A DNA stretch of 64,000 bases from Proteobacteria bacterium ST_bin14 (GTDB taxonomy: Bacteria > Pseudomonadota > Alphaproteobacteria > Sphingomonadales > Sphingomonadaceae), in NCBI GenBank assembly GCA_002083655.1, contig MSXR01000008.1, positions 1-64,000 of the forward strand. The letters run 5' to 3'. Of this stretch, positions 44,031-52,883 are shown one piece after another (within the stretch, counting starts at the first letter, position 1; every line of letters starts with the position of its first letter). The notes beneath the pieces are model-generated. The model was not told the DNA's origin and did not search any database. It saw only the letters and a program-made list of their open reading frames with translations. The position numbers and the translations under genes are program-made.

Positions 44031-44054
44031 ACTTCGCAGCACTTCGGCCGTTCT
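44028..44054 (+). promoter_or_regulatory. FliA-type promoter of fliD-fliS
   Basis: TAAACTTC (44028-44035), 11 bases, then GCCGTTCT (44047-44054). The layout equals that before flgM and the flagellin gene. The -35 begins inside the flhB stop codon, and the fliD ATG is 28 bases downstream of the -10. Confidence 0.55.
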
Positions 44055-44082
44055 TTGGGAAAGGGCCTAACAGGAAATCGCC

Positions 44083-45501
44083 ATGGTCGATTCGATCGTC
44101 AATACGCTGGGGGCAGGATCGGGGATCGACCTTACCTCGCTGGTCAACCAGCTGGTCGATTCACAGTTTTCGGCCAAAACCCGGTCGATTAACCGTGAGA
44201 ACCAGACGCTATCGGCGCAGATTTCAGGCCTTTCAATTGTGAAAAGCAGCGTCACCGATTTTGCCGCGGGGCTGAAAACGCTGGCGACGGGCGGCTTGCT
44301 GTCGACCACGCCGACCAGCAGCAACACCGCCATCGTCAAGGCAACGGCGTTGACCGGGGCCAAGCTAACCGGATTGTCGGCGGCGGTTGAAGTGCGCCAG
44401 CTCGCCCAGGCGCAGTCGGTCGCCACAGCGGCGGTCACCAGCCGGACAGCCCCAATCGGGACGGGTAGCCTTAGGCTGACGTTTGGCAGCGGCTCCGTAC
44501 CGGACGGCAGCTTCGTTGCGGGCAGCGCGACGCCAGCGGACATCCCGGTTGTCGATGGCGCATCGAGCCTCGATTCGATTGCCGCATCTATCAACGCCGC
44601 CAATGCCGGGGTCACCGCCAGCATCATTACCGATGCGTCCGGCGCGCGCCTGGCGCTGAAAAGCAAAACCGGCGCTGACCAGGCATTTACGCTAACCGCA
44701 ACAGAGGATGTCGGCGCGCCTGGCCTGGCCGCGCTCAACATCACCCAATCGTCGAGCGGCGCCTTGTTCGGCACGGTGGCGCAAGACGCGATTGTGGCGG
44801 TGGACGGCATTCCGCTTAGCCGCAGCAGCAACGTGATCAGCGATCTGGTGGATGGTGTGAAGCTTGATCTGGTGTCGGCAGCCCCCGGCACCAGCGTATC
44901 GCTGGGCACTAATGTGCCGACGGATCAGTTGCGGTCGTCCGTCAATGATTTGGTCGCCGCGTTCAACGACCTGCAACGCACGGTGAAGGCGCAGACCGAT
45001 GCCACCACCGGATCGCTGTTCAACGATTCGGCGACGCGGCAGCTCCAGCAGTCGCTTCGCCGCTTTTCGCTCACCGAACTGGCGACGCCGACAACCACGG
45101 GCGCACCGCGCTCGCTGGCTGAAATTGGCGTGTCGACCAACCGCGATGGCACGCTGAGCGTTAATGCTGATCAGTTGACCGCTGCGCTAACCAACTTTCC
45201 CGCTGCGGTGGAGGCGCTGTTCTTCAACGGCACGGGTGCCACCGGCGGCGGCATCGCCGCTGCATTTCAGGCGATTGCCGATCAGGCGACCGATAAAACC
45301 ATTGGGCTTGGTGCCAGCGAAACACGCTATGCCAGCCGCCAGACGCGGCTCGATCAGGCGTTGGAAAAGGCCAATGCGGACAAGGAAGTTGTGCGCACCC
45401 GGCTCACGCGCCAATTCGCGGGCGCAGATGCTCGCGTCTCTGCATATAAGTCGACCCAGTCATTCCTGACCCAGCAATTCGCACCAAGGTCGAATAACTA
45501 A
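44083..45501 (+). CDS. fliD: Flagellar filament cap protein FliD
   Basis: This 472-residue cap protein (HAP2) starts LGAGSGIDLTSLVNQLVDSQF, the FliD hallmark. It has middle beta domains with VEVRQLAQAQSVATAAV and a C-terminal coiled region ending QFAGADARVSAYKSTQSFLTQQF. AGGAAA precedes the ATG. It shares one base with fliS and is preceded by a FliA-type promoter, as expected for a late gene. Confidence 0.95.
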   Translation: MVDSIVNTLGAGSGIDLTSLVNQLVDSQFSAKTRSINRENQTLSAQISGLSIVKSSVTDFAAGLKTLATGGLLSTTPTSSNTAIVKATALTGAKLTGLSAAVEVRQLAQAQSVATAAVTSRTAPIGTGSLRLTFGSGSVPDGSFVAGSATPADIPVVDGASSLDSIAASINAANAGVTASIITDASGARLALKSKTGADQAFTLTATEDVGAPGLAALNITQSSSGALFGTVAQDAIVAVDGIPLSRSSNVISDLVDGVKLDLVSAAPGTSVSLGTNVPTDQLRSSVNDLVAAFNDLQRTVKAQTDATTGSLFNDSATRQLQQSLRRFSLTELATPTTTGAPRSLAEIGVSTNRDGTLSVNADQLTAALTNFPAAVEALFFNGTGATGGGIAAAFQAIADQATDKTIGLGASETRYASRQTRLDQALEKANADKEVVRTRLTRQFAGADARVSAYKSTQSFLTQQFAPRSNN

Positions 45502-45902
45502 TGGCGCATTACGCGACCACCCTGGGCCGTAATCCTGAGGCAACCTATCGCCAGATCGACATTGCCGGCCGCACCGGCGGCGCTGATCCGCATGAGCTGG
45601 TGGCCTTGTTGTATGATGAGCTTGGCCGTGCGCTGCGCGCGGTCGCCGCCGCGATTGACAGTGGCAACCGCGCGGTGCGCAGCGAAAAGGCGACACGGGC
45701 GATCTCAATCCTGTTTGCGCTGGAGTCGGGGCTTGATTTTGAGCGCGGTGGTGATCTGTCAAAAACGCTGGCCGGGCTGTACCGGGGCGCACGGGCCAAG
45801 GTGATTGACGCCAGCCTGGGCGATGATCCGCGCCCATTCATCGCCGTGGCGACCAACATGGCGCAAATCGCGCAAGCCTGGGCTGAAGTGCGCCGGGGTT
45901 AG
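45501..45902 (+). CDS. fliS: Flagellin export chaperone FliS
   Basis: This 133-residue four-helix chaperone binds the flagellin C-terminus. It contains ADPHELVALLYDELGRALRAVAAAID (the PHxLVxxLYDxxL signature), KATRAISILFALESGLDFERGGDLSKTLAGLY and a closing helix. It overlaps fliD by one base and is the last gene of the fli run. Confidence 0.92.
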   Translation: MAHYATTLGRNPEATYRQIDIAGRTGGADPHELVALLYDELGRALRAVAAAIDSGNRAVRSEKATRAISILFALESGLDFERGGDLSKTLAGLYRGARAKVIDASLGDDPRPFIAVATNMAQIAQAWAEVRRG

Positions 45903-46027
45903 CGGTGTTGCGGGTTACTTAGGTGTATCTGCCATTCAGACCCCGCACCCCGCCCGTCTTGCCGCTGCGTTAACCATTTCCCTACCATGCCGGGTTTAGG
46001 GTCTCGGCTCGACAGGGGTGCAGGGCC

Positions 46028-46636
46028 ATGGAATTATTCTCTCGCGATGATGCTTTGCCGGGGCGGGTGCGCCGGGGGCCAAGGCGCACCATTTTGGCGG
46101 TGGATGACAGCCGCACCAATCTGAACATCCTTGGCCGCCGATTGGGCCATCTGGGCTATATGGTCGTGCTGTCCGATAACGGCGTTGAGGCGCTTGATCT
46201 GATTACGGCACGCGGATTTGATCTGGTGCTTCTTGATCTTGTCATGCCGGTGATGTCGGGCCTTGATGTGCTGAACGAGATTCGCGGCAGCCGCGAAACC
46301 GCCGATTTGCCGGTCATCATGTTAACGGGGCGCAGTGATGCCACCGCCGCCGTTGATGCGCTGGCGGCAGGGGCTGATGATCATGTCGCCAAGCCGTTTG
46401 ATTTTGATGTGCTGTCCGCCCGGATTGATCGGGTGATTGATCGGGCGCGCCGGATTGCCGATCTGAAACGATCAAACGCGACGCTTGATGCGCGGATTGC
46501 CGCCCGCGCGATGGAACTGGGCGAAGCCCGTGTTGAGCTGGCCGAAACCCGCGCCGATCGATTGCGGCTGATCGCCTCGCTTCAGCAGCTCAACGACCGG
46601 TTCGAACGGCTCAGCGGAACCAGCGTTGCCGGATGA
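46028..46636 (+). CDS. Response regulator with C-terminal coiled coil
   Basis: This 202-residue protein has a receiver domain at about residues 20-140: TILAVDDSRTNLNILGRRL (acidic pocket), DLVLLDLVMPVMSG (phospho-aspartate), VIMLTGRSD and KPFDF. A predicted coiled coil of about 60 residues without an output enzyme or DNA-binding domain follows. No kinase is encoded nearby. It may act by protein contact, possibly on the motor next door, but this is inference. Its 3' end overlaps the convergent transporter gene by 26 bases. Confidence 0.85.
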   Translation: MELFSRDDALPGRVRRGPRRTILAVDDSRTNLNILGRRLGHLGYMVVLSDNGVEALDLITARGFDLVLLDLVMPVMSGLDVLNEIRGSRETADLPVIMLTGRSDATAAVDALAAGADDHVAKPFDFDVLSARIDRVIDRARRIADLKRSNATLDARIAARAMELGEARVELAETRADRLRLIASLQQLNDRFERLSGTSVAG

Positions 46637-47561
46637 AATAGGTCGAAATGGCCATTGCGATGACGATACACACCCAAACCACGCCGTCGAATGCCCATGG
46701 CTGTTCGGCATAGGGAATGCCCTTCACGTTCATCCCCAACAGGCCAGTTAGAAACGTCAGCGGCAAAAAGATCATCGCCACGATCGAGATGACCAGCGAT
46801 CGCTGATCGAGCTGTTCGGCGCGCAGATCGGTTAGTGCCTCATGCATCAGCGCAGATCGCTCGCGGATCGATTCCAGCTCCTCGGCCATGCGTGCCGCGC
46901 GATCGGCAGCGGCGCTTAGATGCAGCCGATCATCCTCCTCCAGCCAGGCAATTGGCAGTGCTGCCAGTTTCTCAATCGCGGCGCGCTGCGGCGACAGGAA
47001 CCGGCGATACCCAATTGATTGCACGCGCACCTTGGTGACTTCGCGGCGCAGTTGAAAGATGCGGTTGGCATCCAGATCAGCTTCGCAATCGTCCAGCGTA
47101 TCGCCCAGATCGGCGACTTCGGGGTCAAGGTCTTCGGTGATTGCGGCGGCAAATTCAGCGATCAGATCACCGGGGTCGCGGATCAGCCCGGTTTCAACGC
47201 TGGCGACAACCAGGTCGATTGCGGTGAGCGGATAGCGCGCAACAGAAATAACCCGCCCCGCCACCGCCCAGATTCGCACCGATGCCAGCGGATCAGACAT
47301 TGTCATCGCCGCCGGTGAGCGACCACGCAGGTTCAGATATGCGCCTCCAGCGATCTGGTCGCAGCGCGGGCGCGTTTCCGTCGCGGTCAGCGATTCGACG
47401 ATGTAATCGGGCAGCCCCGCAGGGCCGGCCAACCACGCCTTGGTTTCGTCATCCTTGCTGCCCAGATGCACCCAGATAAAGTCGCTGCCCTCGGCAATCG
47501 CGTCAGCCGGTTCAATCCGGGCGGCATGATCAGCCCCGACGCGGTAGGCAAAATCACTCAT
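46611..47561 (-). CDS. CorA/ZntB family divalent cation transporter
   Basis: This 316-residue protein has a large N-terminal cytoplasmic domain and two C-terminal membrane helices joined by the GMN motif (TFLTGLLGMNVKGIPY). The segment DEVADLGDTL-like DPEVADLGDTLDDCEADL fits the funnel helix. GMNVxGIP is the ZntB form of the loop, so zinc efflux or uptake is more likely than magnesium. It overlaps the upstream siroheme gene by four bases. Confidence 0.85.
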   Translation of the reverse strand: MSDFAYRVGADHAARIEPADAIAEGSDFIWVHLGSKDDETKAWLAGPAGLPDYIVESLTATETRPRCDQIAGGAYLNLRGRSPAAMTMSDPLASVRIWAVAGRVISVARYPLTAIDLVVASVETGLIRDPGDLIAEFAAAITEDLDPEVADLGDTLDDCEADLDANRIFQLRREVTKVRVQSIGYRRFLSPQRAAIEKLAALPIAWLEEDDRLHLSAAADRAARMAEELESIRERSALMHEALTDLRAEQLDQRSLVISIVAMIFLPLTFLTGLLGMNVKGIPYAEQPWAFDGVVWVCIVIAMAISTYFIRQRWFR

Positions 47562-48334
47562 GCGCGCATTTCCAGCTGGATCGATAACCCCGGCAAAACA
47601 GTAGCGGGGAGGCGGCCAACCACCCGCTCAGCATCGGCGCGCGCGCGATCAAGAATGGCGCTGGGCACATTGGCGGCGTGATAAATCCGGTCCGCCAGCG
47701 CGAGCAGCCGCGCCTCGCGCAGCGTTAGATCTTCAGGATCGATGCTGCGAATGCTGAAGGCAACGATTTGCGCGCCGGGCGGCGTGGCAAGCGACTGGGC
47801 GATATCGGCACCGGTGTGATCCACCAGCGGGTCAAGCGTACCGCCCGGGGCCAGTGCCGCGCCAATCGCCCGCCGCCGCGCGCCACCATCGGGAAACTGC
47901 GCACGCAGCATATCGCGACTGGCATACAACGCGGTCGCCAGCGCCCCCAGCGTTGCAGGCAGCATCGCCTCTATCCGCTGGCGCAATGCGGCTGCCAGCC
48001 CGGCAGACGCGCCGCCGGTGCCAATCGCAATCAATACAGGCGCCCGCTCAACAATGGCGGGCACGGTGAAATCGCACAGGGCGGGCCGGTCAACCGCGTT
48101 CACCAGCAGCCCGCGCGCGCGCAGCCGGGCAACCGCTGCCTCTGCCTCGGCAGCATCCTCGACCGCGACAATCGCCAGCGCAGCATCTGCATCCTCGCCC
48201 ACAATCACTGCCCCGGCACGTTCCAGCAGGCGGCGTTTGGCGTCGGCTGCATCGCCTGTACCAAGCAGAATTACCCTGCGACCCGCCAGCCGAACGAACA
48301 GCGGCAGGCTGTGCAGCGTTGCGCCTTCAGCCAA
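47558..48334 (-). CDS. Precorrin-2 dehydrogenase/sirohydrochlorin ferrochelatase domain protein
   Basis: This 258-residue protein resembles the N-terminal (Met8p-like) part of CysG. It has LPLFVRLAGRRVILLGTGDAADAKRRLLERAGA, an NAD-binding start with a GTGDAADAK loop, then VNAVDRPALCDFTVPAIVERAPVLIAIGTGGASAGLAAALRQRIEAML. The SAM methyltransferase half of CysG is absent and must be encoded elsewhere. The role would be siroheme synthesis for sulfite or nitrite reductase. It overlaps lysA by eight bases. Confidence 0.85.
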   Translation of the reverse strand: MAEGATLHSLPLFVRLAGRRVILLGTGDAADAKRRLLERAGAVIVGEDADAALAIVAVEDAAEAEAAVARLRARGLLVNAVDRPALCDFTVPAIVERAPVLIAIGTGGASAGLAAALRQRIEAMLPATLGALATALYASRDMLRAQFPDGGARRRAIGAALAPGGTLDPLVDHTGADIAQSLATPPGAQIVAFSIRSIDPEDLTLREARLLALADRIYHAANVPSAILDRARADAERVVGRLPATVLPGLSIQLEMRA

Positions 48335-49595
48335 TGGGGGTCAGCCAGTCGGGCAGGCGTTCGGCTGCCAGGATGGTCTCTGCTGCAATCCGGTCTGCCA
48401 CCACGGCGAATTTATCGCCGTTCACCAGCACTTCGGGCACCAGCGCGCGGCTGTTATAGGTGCTGGCCATCGTCGCGCCATAAGCGCCGGCGGTGCGGAA
48501 AATCGCCAGATCGCCCGATGCGACCTTGTCGATGTCGCGGCCCATCGCAAATGTATCGCCACTTTCGCACACCGGCCCGGCGATGTTGGCGATCATCCGT
48601 TCGCCGGTTGGCCGCACGGCGACAAAGTCGTGATAGGCATCATATAGCGCCGGACGGGCCAGATCGTTCATCGCGGCATCGACGATCACATAGGGGTGGG
48701 TGACGCCGGGCTTTACCCAGATCACCTTGGTCAGCAGGACGCCGGCATTGCCCGCGATGACGCGGCCCGGCTCAAACATCAGCTCAACGTCCCAGCCATG
48801 GGTGACGCGCGCCACCATGGCACCGAATTCGGCCGGGCTCGGCATTACGTCACCGGGGCGATAGGGCACGCCCAGCCCGCCACCCAGATCAACCCGGTCA
48901 ATTGCATGGCCCGCAGCGCGCAGCTCCGTCACCAGCCGCCCAATGCGCGTAAAGGCCGCCTCCAGGGGATCAAGCGTGCTCAGCTGGCTGCCAATATGGA
49001 TGGCGATGCCGCGCATCTTGATTCCCGGCAGCGCCGCCAGCCGGGCAAAGATTGCCGGGGCCTGATCAATCGGCACACCGAACTTGTTTTCCGCCTTGCC
49101 GGTTGAGATTTTGGCGTGGGTGCCCGCATCAACGTCAGGGTTCACGCGCAGTGTCGCCTGCGCCGTCAGCCCTTGTGCATGCGCGATCTGGGCGAGCACC
49201 TGCCCCTCTTCTTCCAACTCCAGATTAAACTGGCCGAGCCCGACCGACAGTGCCTGCGCCAGCTCGTCGCGGGTTTTGCCAACGCCTGAAAATACAATGT
49301 CGTGCGCCGGGATGCCCGCCGACAATGCCCGCGCCAACTCGCCGCCCGATACCACATCGGCACCATAGCCCTGATTGGCGAGCACGCGCAGCACCGCCCG
49401 GTTGGGATTGGCCTTGATCGCATAGGCCAGGTGAACCCGGCCCGCATCCTTCAGCCCGTCGCGAAACACCTGCGCATGGCGTTCAAATGTGGCGGTTGAA
49501 TAGACATAAACGGGGGTGCCGACAGCAGCCGCGATTGTTTCCAGCGACACGCCTTCACAATGAAGCGCGCCATCCTTCAGGGCGAAATGGTCCAT
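48327..49595 (-). CDS. lysA: Diaminopimelate decarboxylase
   Basis: LysA makes lysine from meso-diaminopimelate. The 422-residue PLP enzyme has Lys61 in HLAYAIKANPN, the glycine loop VDLGGGLGVPYR and the C-terminal GPVCESGDTFAMGRD with the substrate-binding cysteine. It is full length. The short lipoprotein gene lies 18 bases upstream and argH beyond it, so a lysA-lppL-argH type amino acid operon is likely. Confidence 0.96.
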   Translation of the reverse strand: MDHFALKDGALHCEGVSLETIAAAVGTPVYVYSTATFERHAQVFRDGLKDAGRVHLAYAIKANPNRAVLRVLANQGYGADVVSGGELARALSAGIPAHDIVFSGVGKTRDELAQALSVGLGQFNLELEEEGQVLAQIAHAQGLTAQATLRVNPDVDAGTHAKISTGKAENKFGVPIDQAPAIFARLAALPGIKMRGIAIHIGSQLSTLDPLEAAFTRIGRLVTELRAAGHAIDRVDLGGGLGVPYRPGDVMPSPAEFGAMVARVTHGWDVELMFEPGRVIAGNAGVLLTKVIWVKPGVTHPYVIVDAAMNDLARPALYDAYHDFVAVRPTGERMIANIAGPVCESGDTFAMGRDIDKVASGDLAIFRTAGAYGATMASTYNSRALVPEVLVNGDKFAVVADRIAAETILAAERLPDWLTPIG

Positions 49596-49613
49596 ATGGT
49601 CAGCGTGTCATCT

Positions 49614-49850
49614 TCAGCGTGAAGGGGGCAAATCGAAATCATCGCCGCGCCGCTGATCAGAAGAGCGCAGCAATTCGTCGCTCCGTTCCGGGCGGGCCTG
49701 ATTGTTCGGCTGCGTCAACTGCGTCGGGCTCGGCGTTGCGGTGGCGCCATAAGGCTTGGGCGGCAGGGCGACGCCCGGCCCGGGTTGCAGCCCATTGGCC
49801 GAACCGCAGCCGGCGAGCACCAGCGCCAACAGGACGATTGACCTCTTCAT
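49614..49850 (-). CDS. Small lipoprotein
   Basis: This 78-residue protein has a lipoprotein signal (MKRSIVLLALVLAGC) with lipobox LAGC. The rest is a proline/glycine-rich, probably disordered tail. Small lipoproteins between argH and lysA are common in alphaproteobacteria. The start overlaps the argH stop by four bases. The function is unknown. Confidence 0.8.
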   Translation of the reverse strand: MKRSIVLLALVLAGCGSANGLQPGPGVALPPKPYGATATPSPTQLTQPNNQARPERSDELLRSSDQRRGDDFDLPPSR

Positions 49851-51250
49851 GCCTTTTCTCCTTCACGCCGTAGCCGCGCGTCAGCAATTGCTGCGCGCAC
49901 CCTTGCCGGGGCAGTGCCACCCAGGCTGGTGCGGCTTGCCACCGATGCATCGACGCTCAACACCTTATACACCGCTACGTCTATCCGCGAATCGATTGCC
50001 TGTAGATCAGCAATCGGCACCTGATCGAGCGGAAGCCCGCGTTCTTCGGCCAGCTTCACCGCCCGCCCGGTCACGTGATGTGCCTCGCGAAACGGCAGCC
50101 CGGCTTCGCGCACCAGCCAGTCGGCCAGGTCGGTTGCGGTGGAAAAGCCCGCTTCTGCCGCCGCCCGCATCCGATCGGTTCGAAATGTTGCGCTGTCGAC
50201 CATGCCAGTCATCGCCGCAATGGAGAGCGCGAGCAGATCATGCGCCTCAAACACCGGCGGTTTATCGTCCTGCATGTCCTTTGAATAGGCCAGCGGCAGG
50301 CCCTTCATCGTCATCACCAGCGCGGTCATGCACCCGGCGATCCGCCCGGAATGGCCGCGCACCAGTTCGGCTGCATCAGGGTTGCGCTTTTGCGGCATGA
50401 TCGAGCTGCCGGTCGACCATTGGTCGCTCAGTGAGACAAAGCCAAAGGGCTGCGACGCCCATAGGATGAATTCTTCTGCCAAGCGCGACAGGTGCAAGGA
50501 GCACTGCGTTGCCGCCATCAGATAATCGAGCGCGAAATCGCGGTCTGACACGCCGTCCAGCGAATTTTGTGTCGGCGCATCAAATCCCAGCGCGGTGGCG
50601 GTCATCGCCCGGTTGATCGGAAAGCCCGTTCCCGCCAGCGCTGCGCTGCCCAGCGGGCATTGGTTGCCGCGCACCCGCGCATCGGCAAAACGGCTGCGAT
50701 CACGCGCGATCATCTCGTAATAGGCCATCAGGTGGTGGCCAAGCGTTACCGGCTGCGCACTTTGCAAGTGAGTGAAGCCTGGCATGACGGCGTCGGCGTG
50801 CTGCGCTGCGCGCGCGATTAGCGCATCCTGAAACGCGCCAAGCGCTGCATCAACCTGGTCAATCGCTGCGCGCACCCACAGCCGAAAATCGGTCGCGACC
50901 TGATCATTGCGGCTACGCGCGGTGTGCAATCGCCCCGCGACCGGCCCGATCTTGTCGGCCAGCCGGGCCTCTGTTTGCATGTGAATATCTTCTAGCGCGT
51001 AATCCTCTGCCACGCCGTTGGCGGCATAATCGGCGGCAACCGCATCCAGCCCCGCGCTGATCGTTGCCGCGTCAGCCGCAGAAACAATGCCGGTCGCGCC
51101 CAGCATCGCGACATGCGCCTTTGATGCTGCCACATCTTGCTGCCACAGCCGCTTGTCGAAGGGGATCGACGCGTTTATCTCGCGCATCACTGATGCAGGC
51201 CCTTCGGCGAAGCGCCCGCCCCACATCGCATTGGAGCTTTCCCCCGACAT
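49847..51250 (-). CDS. argH: Argininosuccinate lyase
   Basis: ArgH splits argininosuccinate to arginine and fumarate. The 467-residue protein contains MWGGRFAEGPASVMREINAS at the start, HTARSRNDQVATDFRLW, TVPGYTH-like MPGFTHLQSAQPVTLGHH and the signature GSSIMPQKRNPDAAELVR. Two starts are possible: ATG 51250, which overlaps the divergent thioredoxin-like start, or ATG 51226, directly at MWGGRF. An open frame continues upstream but shows no family similarity. Confidence 0.95.
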   Translation of the reverse strand: MSGESSNAMWGGRFAEGPASVMREINASIPFDKRLWQQDVAASKAHVAMLGATGIVSAADAATISAGLDAVAADYAANGVAEDYALEDIHMQTEARLADKIGPVAGRLHTARSRNDQVATDFRLWVRAAIDQVDAALGAFQDALIARAAQHADAVMPGFTHLQSAQPVTLGHHLMAYYEMIARDRSRFADARVRGNQCPLGSAALAGTGFPINRAMTATALGFDAPTQNSLDGVSDRDFALDYLMAATQCSLHLSRLAEEFILWASQPFGFVSLSDQWSTGSSIMPQKRNPDAAELVRGHSGRIAGCMTALVMTMKGLPLAYSKDMQDDKPPVFEAHDLLALSIAAMTGMVDSATFRTDRMRAAAEAGFSTATDLADWLVREAGLPFREAHHVTGRAVKLAEERGLPLDQVPIADLQAIDSRIDVAVYKVLSVDASVASRTSLGGTAPARVRAAIADARLRREGEKA

Positions 51251-51854
51251 GGTACCGCGCCCGCTGATCGTGATTCTCCTGATGATGCCGCTGCTAACCG
51301 GCGGTTGCGATAGGCAATCGAACGCCCCGGAGCAAGCAAACGCCGCCACATCCGCCCCGTTACCGGATGGCGTGCCAACCGACGCTGCCCGCATCCCTGC
51401 CGGACCAGAGGCAATGGGCGTGATTGACCGCAGCCATAAGGGGGAGGCGGCGTCCGATCTGCAATTCATCGATCCTGCCGGCAAACCGGTGACGATCGCG
51501 GCGTTTGCCGGCAAGCCGGTGCTGTTAAATCTGTGGGCGACATGGTGCGCGCCCTGCGTTGCCGAAATGCCAACGCTTGATGGGCTGGCAGAGCGACTGG
51601 ACGGCAAGCTGACCGTGCTCGCCGTCAGCCAGGATCTCGAAGGAGCGGCCAAGGTCGATCCGTTCTTCAGGAACGCGCAGTTCAAGCGGTTGCAGCCGTA
51701 CCGAGATCCGCAAGCCGCGCTCAGCATCGCCTATCAGGCCAATCTGCCGACCACGATCCTGTTCGATTCGCAGGGGCGCGAAGTTTGGCGGATGCTGGGC
51801 GGCGTCAACTGGGCGGGCGATACCGCCACGGCGCTGGTCGACGAGGCGCGCTGA
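51249..51854 (+). CDS. TlpA-like thioredoxin family lipoprotein
   Basis: This 201-residue protein has a lipoprotein signal (MVPRPLIVILLMMPLLTGGC) and a TlpA/ResA-type thioredoxin fold with the redox motif WATWCAPCVAE and a later cis-proline region (LPTTILFD). It likely works as a periplasmic membrane-tethered reductant, for instance in cytochrome c maturation. Its ATG overlaps the divergent argH ATG on the opposite strand. Confidence 0.88.
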   Translation: MVPRPLIVILLMMPLLTGGCDRQSNAPEQANAATSAPLPDGVPTDAARIPAGPEAMGVIDRSHKGEAASDLQFIDPAGKPVTIAAFAGKPVLLNLWATWCAPCVAEMPTLDGLAERLDGKLTVLAVSQDLEGAAKVDPFFRNAQFKRLQPYRDPQAALSIAYQANLPTTILFDSQGREVWRMLGGVNWAGDTATALVDEAR

Positions 51855-51917
51855 ACCGGCCATCCGCTCACCCGACCGATGATTTTCGATGCGATATTGT
51901 TGCGCAACACGCCGGCT

Positions 51918-51931
51918 TGACGTTAACGTCA
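51918..51931. promoter_or_regulatory. 14-bp perfect palindrome upstream of alpha/beta hydrolase
   Basis: TGACGTTAACGTCA ends 21 bases before the hydrolase ATG. Its core resembles operators of MerR-type LiuR regulators (ACGTNNACGT class). A repressor or activator site for the hydrolase gene is plausible. Confidence 0.45.
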
Positions 51932-51952
51932 CGTTTTCTCCGGGAACCAACC

Positions 51953-52870
51953 ATGCCCAAGCTCCACGTAAATGGCGTCGATTTATACTATGAAGAATCC
52001 GGTGATCCTGCAGGGCCCGCCTTGCTGCTGATCATGGGGCTGGGCACGCAGCATATCGCCTGGCCTGAACCATTTGTGGCGGCGCTGGTTGATGCCGGGT
52101 TTCGGGTGATCCGCTATGATAACCGCGACATTGGTGAATCGACCTATTTGCACGGGGCAACTGCCGTCAGCCCAGTGGTGGCGATCATCGCCGCGCGGCT
52201 CGGGCTGCGGTTTCCGCTCGCTTATTCGCTGGCCGATATGGCGGCGGACGCGACCGGGCTGCTCGATGCGCTGAATATCCCCGCTGCGCATATTGTGGGC
52301 GTATCGATGGGCGGCATGATCGCGCAACGCGTGGCGATTGCCGCACCTGACCGTGTCCTCAGCCTCACCTCGATCATGTCATCAAGCGGCGCGCACGGGC
52401 TGCCCGGCCCCTCACCTGAATTGCGCAAGAGGTTGATCGCCAAACGGCCCGCCAATCCTGACCGCGAATGGGCGGTTACTGCCGGCGCGAGCTTGCTGGA
52501 AATGATCGGTCACCCCGATCCCGCCCGTGATCCCGGTGCCTATCGCGCGCTGGCCGCAGAGGCATTTGACCGGGGGTATAACCCGCCGGGTGTACGGCGG
52601 CAGATGCTCGCCATTCTGGCTGATCGCACCCGCGCGGTGGCGCTGCCCCGGATCACCGCACCAACATTGGTCATCCACGGTGCCGCCGATCCGCTGGTGC
52701 CCATGGCCTGCAGCGAAGATATCGCCCGGCGCATTCCCGGCGCACGCATCGTCATCATCCCGCAGATGGCGCATGATCTGCCACCGTCAAAACTTGATCA
52801 GGTTACCGGTCTGATTATCGATCATGCGCGATCGGCAAGCGATGGCGGGCAGCAGGCCGCTGCTGCCTGA
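51953..52870 (+). CDS. Alpha/beta hydrolase
   Basis: This 305-residue protein has the oxyanion region LLLIMGLGTQHIAWPEPFV, RYDNRDIGES, the nucleophile elbow GVSMGGM, a late acid (VIHGAADPLVP) and the histidine MAHDLP. The best general match is the esterase/haloperoxidase-like group. The start at MPKLHVNGVDLYYEE follows a GGGAA site. The 3' end lies 13 bases from the convergent mutS end. The substrate is unknown. Confidence 0.85.
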   Translation: MPKLHVNGVDLYYEESGDPAGPALLLIMGLGTQHIAWPEPFVAALVDAGFRVIRYDNRDIGESTYLHGATAVSPVVAIIAARLGLRFPLAYSLADMAADATGLLDALNIPAAHIVGVSMGGMIAQRVAIAAPDRVLSLTSIMSSSGAHGLPGPSPELRKRLIAKRPANPDREWAVTAGASLLEMIGHPDPARDPGAYRALAAEAFDRGYNPPGVRRQMLAILADRTRAVALPRITAPTLVIHGAADPLVPMACSEDIARRIPGARIVIIPQMAHDLPPSKLDQVTGLIIDHARSASDGGQQAAAA

Positions 52871-52883
52871 GCGGGAGCGCGGC

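Noticed and set aside
51251..51727. N-terminal extension of argH by about 160 codons
   Set aside because: The frame is antisense to the TlpA-like gene and lacks any similarity to ArgH N-termini.
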